Source of the DNA: Bifidobacterium castoris
GTDB taxonomy: Bacteria > Actinomycetota > Actinomycetes > Actinomycetales > Bifidobacteriaceae
NCBI RefSeq assembly: GCF_003952025.1
Contig: NZ_QXGI01000001.1
Span: forward strand, 124,001 to 188,000
Reading direction: 5' to 3'
DNA: 64,000 bases
Positions 56,950-64,000 of the stretch are shown piece by piece (within the stretch, counting starts at the first letter, position 1; each line of letters opens with the position of its first letter). A program made the position numbers and the translations under genes. The notes under the pieces were generated by a model. It made no database searches. It was not told where the DNA came from and was given only the letters and a program-made list of their open reading frames with translations.

Positions 56950-58875
56950 CTACTGTTCCCGCTCGGTCTCGATGACCTGATCGGAGAGGCTGAGTTCGCG
57001 TTCGGCGCGGGCGATCATCATCGTGCGCAGCGTCTCCGGGGCGACGGCGATGATATGGCGGGCGTGGGCGATGCAGAAGGCGACGAACCAGGAATCGGAC
57101 TGCACGAACAGATGCACCTTCTCGCCTTCCCCGCACGGTTCGACGTCCGCGTCGGCGAGCGTCTTGATGAAGTCGAGATGCGGCTGGTCGGTGATGAACA
57201 CGGCTGGGGTGGCCGTGTCGATGATCCACTTGCGCAGGTCGGAGACGGAGACCTTCGGGATGTCGAGAGGCTTCGTCGGCGTGACGACGCTCGCCTCCTC
57301 GATGCGCGCGACGCGCAGCACCTGCCAGATGCGGGGCTCGCCGGTCTCCTTGTTGAGCGTCATGTCCTTGCGCACGAGCGGCTTGAGGTCGTCCGGTGCG
57401 TACTGTTCGACGTCCGTCCACATCGCCGCGTAGTAGACGCCCTCGTCGACGTAGATCTTCGACGGGGCGACGAGGCGGCGCATGACGCGGCCCGAACCGT
57501 CGCGGTATTCCATATTGAGCAGTGCATGGTCCTTGATCGCGAGCTTGACGGCGTCGAAGCAGCGCGGTTCGAGCTCGTATCCGGTCAGGCTCAGCCAGGG
57601 CGTCTCCCCCGGTGCGACGTACTTGACGAGGCGCCCATACAGGTCGCGCGCCTGCTCGCGCTGGTCCTCGGGCAGCAGCTGCGCATGGGCCAGGTAGTTG
57701 ACCGAGGCGGTGAGCATGCTCATGTACTGCGGCGAGATGCCGGCGAGGCGTTCGAGGCCGAGCGAGTTCGTCGCCGAGACGATGCCCTCCGCGTCGAGCA
57801 GCGACCAGTCGATGTCGAAGAACTGGCTGCCCGCCATCTCGCCGTCGTCGGAGACCGTCGTCAGCGTGTTGATGTCCTTGTGGATCGTGTTGACGTACTT
57901 CTTCATCTCGTCGTCGTTCTTCGGCCTGCCGATGAAACGTTCGGCGAGTTCGGGCAACGAGTACTCCTCGCCCAGATGCGCGGACAGGAACAGCATCAGG
58001 CGCAGGCGGCGATCGACCTCGCTGCCGGTCTGGAACGCGTTCTTCTTGTGCGCCTTCGCGCTCTGGGACCCCTCGTCCTCATCCGGTTCGGCCGATTCGA
58101 TCGAATGGGCGCGGACCTTCGCGCTCATCGGGTTGGCGGAATCGTCTGCGAGCTGGAATTGCGTCGCCGCGTTGAGACGGCGGTGGAAGGCCGCGACGGC
58201 CTCGGGCGGGCTGACGACCGACGAATTGGGGTGTTCGAGGACGAACATGGCCAGATCGTCCGAATCGCTGTAGGCGACGTTGATGTGCTCGCCGTCGACG
58301 GCGACGGTCGCGGCGAAGCGACGCGAGTCGACCTCCCTGACCAGGTTCTCCGGGATGTGCTGGGTGCCGAGACCCGGGGCGATCGAATCGAGGCCGAGGC
58401 CGGGAATCGGCGTCTGGGGCACGCGCGGCGCGGTGCGCGAGGCGTGCGCCGGTTGCGTATGGGCCGGCATCGAGGACATCGACATCGAACGCGCCAGATA
58501 GTTCGCGGCGGCGAGCACCGGCAGGTCCTCGGGGCGGAAACGCAGACGGATGCGCGGCTCGTCGCCGAGCTGCAGACGGTAGGACGCGAAGTCCTGGCCT
58601 TCGGACTTGGATGAGTATTCGGGTTGCCGCGACTCGATCGCGATGCCCATCGCGGCGAGCTTGGCCCGGTCGCGCTGGAACTGCTTGGCGAACGCCGCCT
58701 TCGCCGCCTGATCGGCCAGTTCGCCGTACGAATCGGCGTAGGCCTTCACACGCTGTGCGATCTGCCGCGATGTCAGCCATTGCGGGAAGGCGGATGACAG
58801 AACTGCCAGAACATCGAGCTCGTGTTTGCCCCACTTGTCGGAGAAGCGGCGCCTACCGTTACTACCCTCAGCCAT
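56950..58875 (-). CDS. pafBC: PafBC-like WYL-domain transcriptional regulator (fused)
   Basis: 641 residues, about twice a single PafB or PafC. First half: helix-turn-helix (ELDVLAVLSSAFPQWLTSRQ, IAQRVKAYADSYG). Second half repeats a helix-turn-helix-like region (VDRRLRLMLFLSAHLGEEYS) and a WYL domain (LLNMEYRDGSGRVMRRLVAP, then SKIYVDEGVYYAAMWTDVEQ). In mycobacteria PafB and PafC form a heterodimer that drives the RecA-independent DNA-damage response; fused versions occur elsewhere. helY follows two genes later, matching that synteny. No proteasome gene is seen nearby. Start 58875 has GAGGACC upstream. Confidence 0.85.
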   Translation of the reverse strand: MAEGSNGRRRFSDKWGKHELDVLAVLSSAFPQWLTSRQIAQRVKAYADSYGELADQAAKAAFAKQFQRDRAKLAAMGIAIESRQPEYSSKSEGQDFASYRLQLGDEPRIRLRFRPEDLPVLAAANYLARSMSMSSMPAHTQPAHASRTAPRVPQTPIPGLGLDSIAPGLGTQHIPENLVREVDSRRFAATVAVDGEHINVAYSDSDDLAMFVLEHPNSSVVSPPEAVAAFHRRLNAATQFQLADDSANPMSAKVRAHSIESAEPDEDEGSQSAKAHKKNAFQTGSEVDRRLRLMLFLSAHLGEEYSLPELAERFIGRPKNDDEMKKYVNTIHKDINTLTTVSDDGEMAGSQFFDIDWSLLDAEGIVSATNSLGLERLAGISPQYMSMLTASVNYLAHAQLLPEDQREQARDLYGRLVKYVAPGETPWLSLTGYELEPRCFDAVKLAIKDHALLNMEYRDGSGRVMRRLVAPSKIYVDEGVYYAAMWTDVEQYAPDDLKPLVRKDMTLNKETGEPRIWQVLRVARIEEASVVTPTKPLDIPKVSVSDLRKWIIDTATPAVFITDQPHLDFIKTLADADVEPCGEGEKVHLFVQSDSWFVAFCIAHARHIIAVAPETLRTMMIARAERELSLSDQVIETEREQ

Positions 58876-59021
58876 TGGTCCTCACGTATCATTAAAGTTT
58901 TTCGTAGGTGTGGGCATCGGTGGGATGCCGTACACCCTCTCCTATGATATAGGCTTTTTCGGCCGAGATGGTCGATTTCTCGAAAAAACTCTGATTTTCT
59001 TGGTCTGCGAACAAATGCGGA

Positions 59022-60449
59022 TCACAGCCATTCGTCCGGTTCGACGCCTTGGGGGCCGACGAATTCGCCGTTCGGCACATAGCTGGGACGCCCCGAATCC
59101 GTGAGGCGCGCGTCGCCGAACAGGCTGACGTTGCGCCCGAAGGTCCAGTCGCCCTCGACGCGGAACGACGCGGCTGCGGCGATCGACGGCACGCCGTAGG
59201 GGAAACGCTCCTCGAAGTCCTGGATGTTCTTGTAGTAGCGCTTGTCGAGCTCGACGTTCGGGAAATGGTAGTCGCCGTCCTCCATTTCGTAGGAATCGGT
59301 CAGATGGAAGCGGTCGGAACGCATGATGAACAGGTCGTCGGTCGTCTTGACCGGCAGGAAGCGCATGCGGTCCACCTGCACGCAGATGGCGCCGTTGAAC
59401 AGGTTCACCGCGGCGCCCATCGCCGTCTCGAGCTGGATGACCTTCGTCGACGCCGGATCGGTGGGGTCGACGGTCTTGTGGTTGCGGATGACCGGCAGCG
59501 GCAGCACGCCGTCGTGGTCGTCGAGCAGCTTGCGCAGCATGTCGATGCGCACCCAGATGTTGTTCGTGTTGAAGAACGGATGCTTGTGGATGTCCATCGC
59601 GGCGCTGCGGTCGCGCGGATCCACCTGCGTCATCTCGCGCAGCATCAGACGTCCGGTGACGCGGTCGCGAACGATGTGGCCCCCCTTGCGGTCGGCCTCG
59701 GTGCGTCGCGCCACCTCGATCATGATCGGCGCGCCGGTGTTCTCGAAATGTTGCGCGAGCGTGCGCGACGGGCGCGCGCCGAGGTTGTCCGAGTTTGAGA
59801 TGAACAGGTAGCGGAACCCGCGCTCCTCGAGGATGGCGAGCAGCCCGGACTCGTAGAGCGTCGAATACAGGTCGCCGTGCCCCGGCGGGCACCATTCGAG
59901 GTCGGGGTTCGCCGGCCATTGCACCGGTTCGCCGGTAGACGGGTCGATCTTGGGCTCGACGTGCTGGACGATCTCGACGGGCACGCCCTCCTGCGCGAAG
60001 TGGTGGTTCTTCGCGATCGCGTCCATCGTGTCCTTCGACGTGCGGAACGAGTTCATGAAGGTCAGCGGCAGTTCGACGCCTAGACGCGTGCGCGCCGTGC
60101 AGACCTGGCCGAGGATGATGTCGAGGAACCGCATCGGGCGCGCCTTGTGGCGACGCACAGGCAGCAGCGACTTCGCGTAGTCGAGGCCCATCGACGTGCC
60201 GAGGCCGCCGTTGAGCTTGAGGAACGCCGTCTTGGCGAAGGCGTCGACGGCCTTGTCGTGGTTGATCGTCTCGTAGACGTCATGGAAGTTCGGGACATCG
60301 GTGATCGGTTCGACGTCGGACTCGTGGATGTAGCTCGTATCCTCCTCATTCGCCCAGACGTCGTAGAGATGCTCGAACTGGGCTATCGCGGTGTCGCTCA
60401 TGCCCTGTGACCGCATCTTATGCGCGGAGCGCTCGAAAACATCGACCAT
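59022..60449 (-). CDS. UTP-glucose-1-phosphate uridylyltransferase (eukaryote-like)
   Basis: 475 residues, UDPGP family rather than bacterial GalU. AFLKLNGGLGTSMGLDYAKS is the nucleotide-binding loop; LFISNSDNLGARPS, ARRTEADRKGGHIVRDRVTG, NIWVRIDMLRKLL and KTTDDLFIMRSD follow. Supplies UDP-glucose, which links galactose (Leloir-type) use to glycan synthesis. Start 60449 has GAAAGGG about 12 bases upstream; an ATG 11 codons later is possible. Confidence 0.93.
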   Translation of the reverse strand: MVDVFERSAHKMRSQGMSDTAIAQFEHLYDVWANEEDTSYIHESDVEPITDVPNFHDVYETINHDKAVDAFAKTAFLKLNGGLGTSMGLDYAKSLLPVRRHKARPMRFLDIILGQVCTARTRLGVELPLTFMNSFRTSKDTMDAIAKNHHFAQEGVPVEIVQHVEPKIDPSTGEPVQWPANPDLEWCPPGHGDLYSTLYESGLLAILEERGFRYLFISNSDNLGARPSRTLAQHFENTGAPIMIEVARRTEADRKGGHIVRDRVTGRLMLREMTQVDPRDRSAAMDIHKHPFFNTNNIWVRIDMLRKLLDDHDGVLPLPVIRNHKTVDPTDPASTKVIQLETAMGAAVNLFNGAICVQVDRMRFLPVKTTDDLFIMRSDRFHLTDSYEMEDGDYHFPNVELDKRYYKNIQDFEERFPYGVPSIAAAASFRVEGDWTFGRNVSLFGDARLTDSGRPSYVPNGEFVGPQGVEPDEWL

Positions 60450-60678
60450 GGTGATGACCAGTCCCTTTCTCGGTTGCGCGCACTGCCGGTGTCGGTGCCT
60501 CCGTGCGCAATGCCGTGTCTCAGTGTAGCGACCTTACCTTCAATCTGTCTAATTGAGCGCGTAGCAATTCACATTATCTTCGTTTCGTTGCGGTTTGAGA
60601 CGGGGTTTCCGTGGTGATAATACGATGATTGACGGGATTGCCGAACGGGGCCGGACGTGCAACGCCGCGCCGGCCGAT

Positions 60679-60708
60679 TTGGCGTTGTCGCCGAGGTTGT
60701 GCTACATT
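60679..60708 (+). promoter_or_regulatory. Promoter of tRNA-Pro(GGG)
   Basis: TTGGCG (60679-60684), 18-base spacer, TACATT (60703-60708), 26 bases before the tRNA. The best -35/-10 pair I found in the window. Confidence 0.6.
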
Positions 60709-60734
60709 GTCTCTTCGGTGCAGGACGCACCGTT

Positions 60735-60808
<74 letters not shown>

Positions 60809-60814
60809 CGATTG

Positions 60815-60846
60815 ATCCCCGGGTCGGCGAACGCCCCGGGGATTTT
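60815..60846 (+). terminator. Terminator of tRNA-Pro(GGG)
   Basis: 9-bp stem ATCCCCGGG/CCCGGGGAT followed by TTTT. Confidence 0.75.
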
Positions 60847-60857
60847 CGTATACACCG

Positions 60858-60899
60858 CATATGTGGGAGGCCAGGCACACGCCCTGCCTCCCACATATG
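60858..60899 (-). terminator. Hairpin after cmk-der
   Basis: 13-bp perfect stem (60858-60870 with 60887-60899) extended by CAGG/CCTG, just beyond the der stop. Confidence 0.7.
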
Positions 60900-60907
60900 T
60901 CATCGCA

Positions 60908-63049
60908 TCACTTGCGGCGCTTCTTCTCCCGGATGTTGACGGAGATCTGGATCGGCGATCCCTCGAATCCGAACTCCTCGCGCAGCTGGCGTTCGAGGAA
61001 GCGGCGGTAGCCGTGCTCGAGGAAGCCGGTGGCGAAGACGACGAAGCGCGGCGGCCGGCTCGAGGCCTGCGTCGCGAACAGGATGCGCGGCTGCTTGCCG
61101 CCGCGCAGCGGATGCGGGTGGGCGGCCTGGACCTTGCCGAGGAAGGCGTTGAGCTTGCCGGTCGGTATACGCTTGTCCCACGACTCGAGCGCCTGCGTCA
61201 TCGCGCGCGACAGGCGGTTCGTGTGCCATCCGGTCTTCGCCGAGAGGTTGACGCGTTGCGCCCAGGTCACGCGGTCGAACTCGGTCTTCCACAGACGCTC
61301 CATGCGCTGGCGGTCGAACTCGTCCATGAGGTCCCATTTGTTGAACACGAGCACGACGGCGCGGCCCGCGTCCACTGCGGAGCTCATGACCTTGAGGTCC
61401 TGGTCGGAGATCGGTACCGACGCGTCGAAGAGCACGAGCGCGAGTTCGGCGCGTTCGATCGCGGCCTGCGTGCGCAGCGACGAATAGTATTCGGCGCCGG
61501 AGAGCTTGTGCTGTCGGCGCTTGATGCCGGCCGTGTCGATGAAGAGGTAGTCCTCGCCGTCGATCGTGACGATCTCGTCGACCGGGTCGCGCGTCGTGCC
61601 GGCCAGATCGTTGACGACTGAGCGCTCCTCATGCGCGAGCTGGTTGAGCAGCGACGACTTGCCGACGTTCGGCTTGCCGACGAGCGCGACGCGGCGCAGA
61701 TGCGACGGCGTGAGGAAGCCGGAGGTGCGTTCTGCGCCGCGCAGCGCCTCGAGCGCCGCGTCGAGCAGGTCGCCCACTCCCCTGCCGTGCATCGCGGAGA
61801 TCGGATACGGTTCGCCCAGTCCGAGCTTCCAGAACTCGGCGGCCATGTATTCTCCGGCCTGGTCATCGACCTTGTTCACGGCGACGACGACGGGTTTGCC
61901 CGCCGAACGCAGCATCCTGACGATGCGTTCGTCGGTCTGCGTCAGCCCGGTCTGGCCGTCGACGACGAAGACGACGGCGTCGGCGAGCTCGACGGCGATC
62001 TGCGCCTGCGAGGCGATTGCCGAGTCGATGCCCTCGACGTCGGCCTCCCAGCCTCCGGTGTCGACGAGCTTGAAGTCCGTGCCGGCCCATTCGGCGTCGT
62101 AGCTGACGCGGTCGCGTGTGACGCCGGGCGTGTCCTCGACGACGGCGGCGCGACGGCCGAGGATGCGGTTGACGAGCGTCGACTTGCCGACGTTCGGCCG
62201 GCCGATGACCGCCAGCACGCCGACCTCCTTGCGCCGCGCCGTCCGTTCGCCCGCCGTGAACGCGGAGCCGTCGATGAGCGCCTCGTCGCCCTCGTCGAGC
62301 TCGTATCCCTCGAGGTTGCTCGCGTACTCGGCGTACTCGCGCTCCTCGATGGCGTCATCGACGAGCCCGACGAGCAGGTCGAGCGTCTGCTCGAAGTCGA
62401 GGTCGGAGTTGTCGATCGTCGTGACGCCGTCCTCGGCGACGGTGAAGTTCGTCACCTTGGAGTCGGCGGCGTCGCGCGCGGCGACGTTCTCGGCGCCGGC
62501 GGCGCCGTCGGCGGCCTGATGGGCGCGGCGCGCCTGGCGCACGTCCTCGCGCGCCGTGAGCAGCACGCGCACCTCGGCGTGCGGCGCGACGACGTCGGTG
62601 ATGTCACGCCCCTCCGCGACGATGCCCAGGCCATGCGAGAAGCCGTCCTCGACGCCTTCGGCGGCGATGTACGCACGCTGGGCGGCGACGAGGATGTGCC
62701 GCACCGGGATGATCGACGAGACGCGCGAGACCCGCGCGCTGATCTCGCTCGAGCGGATCTGCTCGCTGATGTTGCGCCCGTCGCAGAACACGCGCGCATC
62801 GTTCGGCGCGTCCGGATCGACGCTGATGTCGAAGTGGCCCTCGGTGAACAGCGCGGCGACCGTCTCGGTGACCTCGCGCTCGTCGAGGTCGGCGTCGTCG
62901 AGGTCGATGCCCTGTTCAAGCACCCACCAGGCCGCGGCGCGGTACATCGCGCCCGTGTCGAGATAGGCGAAGCCGTAGTACTTCGCAAGCGCCTTGGACG
63001 TCGAGGACTTGCCGACGCCGGCGGGGCCGTCGATGGCGACGGTGATCAC
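60908..63049 (-). CDS. cmk-der: Fused cytidylate kinase / GTPase Der
   Basis: 713 residues. Residues 1 to about 225 are cytidylate kinase: [50 protein letters not shown] charged linker leads to Der (EngA) from about residue 277 with two G domains: [13 protein letters not shown] and [32 protein letters not shown] and NKWD. A KH-like domain ends RKK. Links CMP phosphorylation to 50S ribosome assembly in one polypeptide. Starts at GTG overlapping the pseudouridine synthase stop by 4 bases. Confidence 0.95.
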   Translation of the reverse strand: MITVAIDGPAGVGKSSTSKALAKYYGFAYLDTGAMYRAAAWWVLEQGIDLDDADLDEREVTETVAALFTEGHFDISVDPDAPNDARVFCDGRNISEQIRSSEISARVSRVSSIIPVRHILVAAQRAYIAAEGVEDGFSHGLGIVAEGRDITDVVAPHAEVRVLLTAREDVRQARRAHQAADGAAGAENVAARDAADSKVTNFTVAEDGVTTIDNSDLDFEQTLDLLVGLVDDAIEEREYAEYASNLEGYELDEGDEALIDGSAFTAGERTARRKEVGVLAVIGRPNVGKSTLVNRILGRRAAVVEDTPGVTRDRVSYDAEWAGTDFKLVDTGGWEADVEGIDSAIASQAQIAVELADAVVFVVDGQTGLTQTDERIVRMLRSAGKPVVVAVNKVDDQAGEYMAAEFWKLGLGEPYPISAMHGRGVGDLLDAALEALRGAERTSGFLTPSHLRRVALVGKPNVGKSSLLNQLAHEERSVVNDLAGTTRDPVDEIVTIDGEDYLFIDTAGIKRRQHKLSGAEYYSSLRTQAAIERAELALVLFDASVPISDQDLKVMSSAVDAGRAVVLVFNKWDLMDEFDRQRMERLWKTEFDRVTWAQRVNLSAKTGWHTNRLSRAMTQALESWDKRIPTGKLNAFLGKVQAAHPHPLRGGKQPRILFATQASSRPPRFVVFATGFLEHGYRRFLERQLREEFGFEGSPIQISVNIREKKRRK

Positions 63050-63819
63050 AGGCCCACCTCCTTGGAGAGCGAACGGACCTCGGTGGCCGACAGCACGCGG
63101 TAGGAGCCGGGCTTGAGGTCGCCGAGCTTGATCGGGCCGATCTGCGTGCGCACGAGGCGCTTGACCGGGAAACCGATCGCACCGAAGATGCGGCGCACGA
63201 TGCGGTTCTTGCCCGAATGGAGCGTGACCTTGACGATCGTCTGCTCACGGCTCTGGTCGATGATCGAGCAGTGGTCGAGCTTGATCCATCCGTCGTCGAG
63301 CTGCACGCCGGTGCGCACGAGACGCCGGCAGACGTTGCCGCTCATGCGTCCCTCAAGCGTGGCGATGTAGGTCTTCTCGACCTCGTACTTCGGGTGCATG
63401 ACGTGCTGGCTGAGCTCGCCGTCGTTCGTCATCAGGATGAGGCCCTCGGAATCGTAGTCGAGGCGTCCCATATGGAAGATGCGCTCGTACTTGTCGCCGA
63501 CGATGTCGCGCAGCGTGTAGCGTCCCTTCGGGTCCTCCATCGCGCTGAGCACCTTCCTCGGCTTGTTGAGCGCGAGTGTGACGTGGCGCGGGTTGAGGCG
63601 GATGCGCGATCCGTCCACGCGCACCTGCTGCGACTTGGGGTCGACCCTCGTGCCGAGCTCGGTGACGAGTTCGCCATCGACCTCGACGCGGCCGTCGACG
63701 ATCATCTCCTCGCATTTGCGACGAGAGCCGAAGCCCGCCTGCGCGAGCAGTTTCTGCAACCGTATTCCGTCGTGTTCCTCGGTGTGTGATTTCCTTGCTT
63801 GACTATATGCGTGTGGCAT
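63046..63819 (-). CDS. rluB: rRNA pseudouridine synthase (RluB/RsuA family)
   Basis: 257 residues. N-terminal S4 domain ([30 protein letters not shown]). Catalytic region [20 protein letters not shown] with the conserved Asp, then [10 protein letters not shown] and [15 protein letters not shown]. Start 63819 ([12 protein letters not shown]) has GGGAGAA upstream. Coupled to cmk-der by a GTGA overlap. Confidence 0.92.
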   Translation of the reverse strand: MPHAYSQARKSHTEEHDGIRLQKLLAQAGFGSRRKCEEMIVDGRVEVDGELVTELGTRVDPKSQQVRVDGSRIRLNPRHVTLALNKPRKVLSAMEDPKGRYTLRDIVGDKYERIFHMGRLDYDSEGLILMTNDGELSQHVMHPKYEVEKTYIATLEGRMSGNVCRRLVRTGVQLDDGWIKLDHCSIIDQSREQTIVKVTLHSGKNRIVRRIFGAIGFPVKRLVRTQIGPIKLGDLKPGSYRVLSATEVRSLSKEVGL

Positions 63820-63977
63820 CGTTCTCCCAACGTGGCCGTTTGTGTTGATGGCGTCGTCCCGCGCGCCCGAAGGCGACGGCAGGACCACTGTCTAGTATTG
63901 TACAGCGTGGCCGCCGGACAACGACGGCCCAGCCATGGTCTTCACCATGGCTTCAAGTACCGCAAAGGAATATATCT

Positions 63978-64000
63978 ATGACTGCTGTTGATAACGATTC
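63978..64000 (+). CDS. Start of a gene running off the window
   Basis: ATG followed by codons for TAVDNDS, preceded by AAAGGAATATATCT. Too short to identify. It is divergent from rluB; a TATTGT-like -10 lies near 63895-63900 and a GCCATGG-6-CCATGGC inverted repeat sits upstream near 63933-63952. Confidence 0.65.

Noticed and set aside
63799-63981. 60-codon plus-strand frame in the divergent region at the window end
   Set aside because: Covers the rluB start and promoter region and ends just past the ATG of the next gene; no start signal.

Overview
The window is visibly G+C-rich with dense coding, and its gene content points to an actinobacterium, most likely Bifidobacterium or a close relative. 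Actinobacterial markers include RbpA, a GarA-type FHA protein, a PafBC-type WYL regulator, GuaB3, an Rv3235-like protein, an ANTAR response regulator and HelY. Two gene fusions I associate with bifidobacteria are present: trpC-trpB and cmk-der. The species call is inference; no rRNA is in the window.

Layout. 1-2.4 kb: end of a TerC-family membrane protein and pyruvate kinase. 2.43-5.8 kb: a tRNA with a CAA anticodon, followed by the only clearly accessory stretch. It holds a decayed tyrosine integrase, a frameshifted DUF3800 gene with a small upstream partner, and about 1.2 kb I cannot assign. 5.8-14.2 kb: Nudix hydrolase, ANTAR regulator, DNA polymerase I, NIF3-like protein, second Nudix hydrolase, GlgX. 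14.3-24.4 kb: membrane protein, tRNA-Pro(UGG), M23 protein, orphan sugar-binding lipoprotein, isocitrate dehydrogenase, GuaB3, an unassigned gap with three DnaA-box-like 9-mers, an Rv3235-like protein and acyl-CoA synthetase. 24.4-31 kb: peptide deformylase followed by the translation and envelope run rpsB-tsf-pyrH-frr-cdsA-rlmN. 31-34 kb: a TetR/ABC exporter module and a frameshifted secreted-protein gene. 34-47.2 kb: histidine and tryptophan genes in pieces (hisF-hisI-trpE, trpCB-trpA, hisE-hisG) with lgt, rpe, an adenine deaminase and two tiny charged proteins between them. 47.2-52.3 kb: an envelope/division-type cluster (pgsA-like, DUF881, small basic protein, DUF881, GarA-like FHA, MerR) ending in a CrcB fluoride channel. 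52.7-58.9 kb: a minus-strand run pafBC, small membrane protein, helY, rbpA, HAD phosphatase. 59-64 kb: UDP-glucose pyrophosphorylase, tRNA-Pro(GGG), the cmk-der fusion, a pseudouridine synthase and the first codons of a plus-strand gene.

How it works together. Most of the window is housekeeping: replication and repair (PolA, HelY, PafBC, a UDG-like protein), translation (S2, EF-Ts, RRF, deformylase, RlmN, RluB-like), lipid and envelope synthesis (CdsA, PgsA-like, Lgt, FadD), central carbon (Pyk, Icd, Rpe, GlgX, UGPase) and amino-acid synthesis. Gene ends are commonly marked by long, near-perfect inverted repeats, most of them without a U-tract. Several genes have a -10 hexamer 6-8 bases before the ATG, which fits leaderless transcription. 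I found no CRISPR array, intact prophage or intact insertion sequence, and no convincing complete novel system. The best candidates for a second look are the decayed element at 2.5-5.8 kb, the DnaA-box cluster, the paired small charged proteins and the frameshifted secreted gene.
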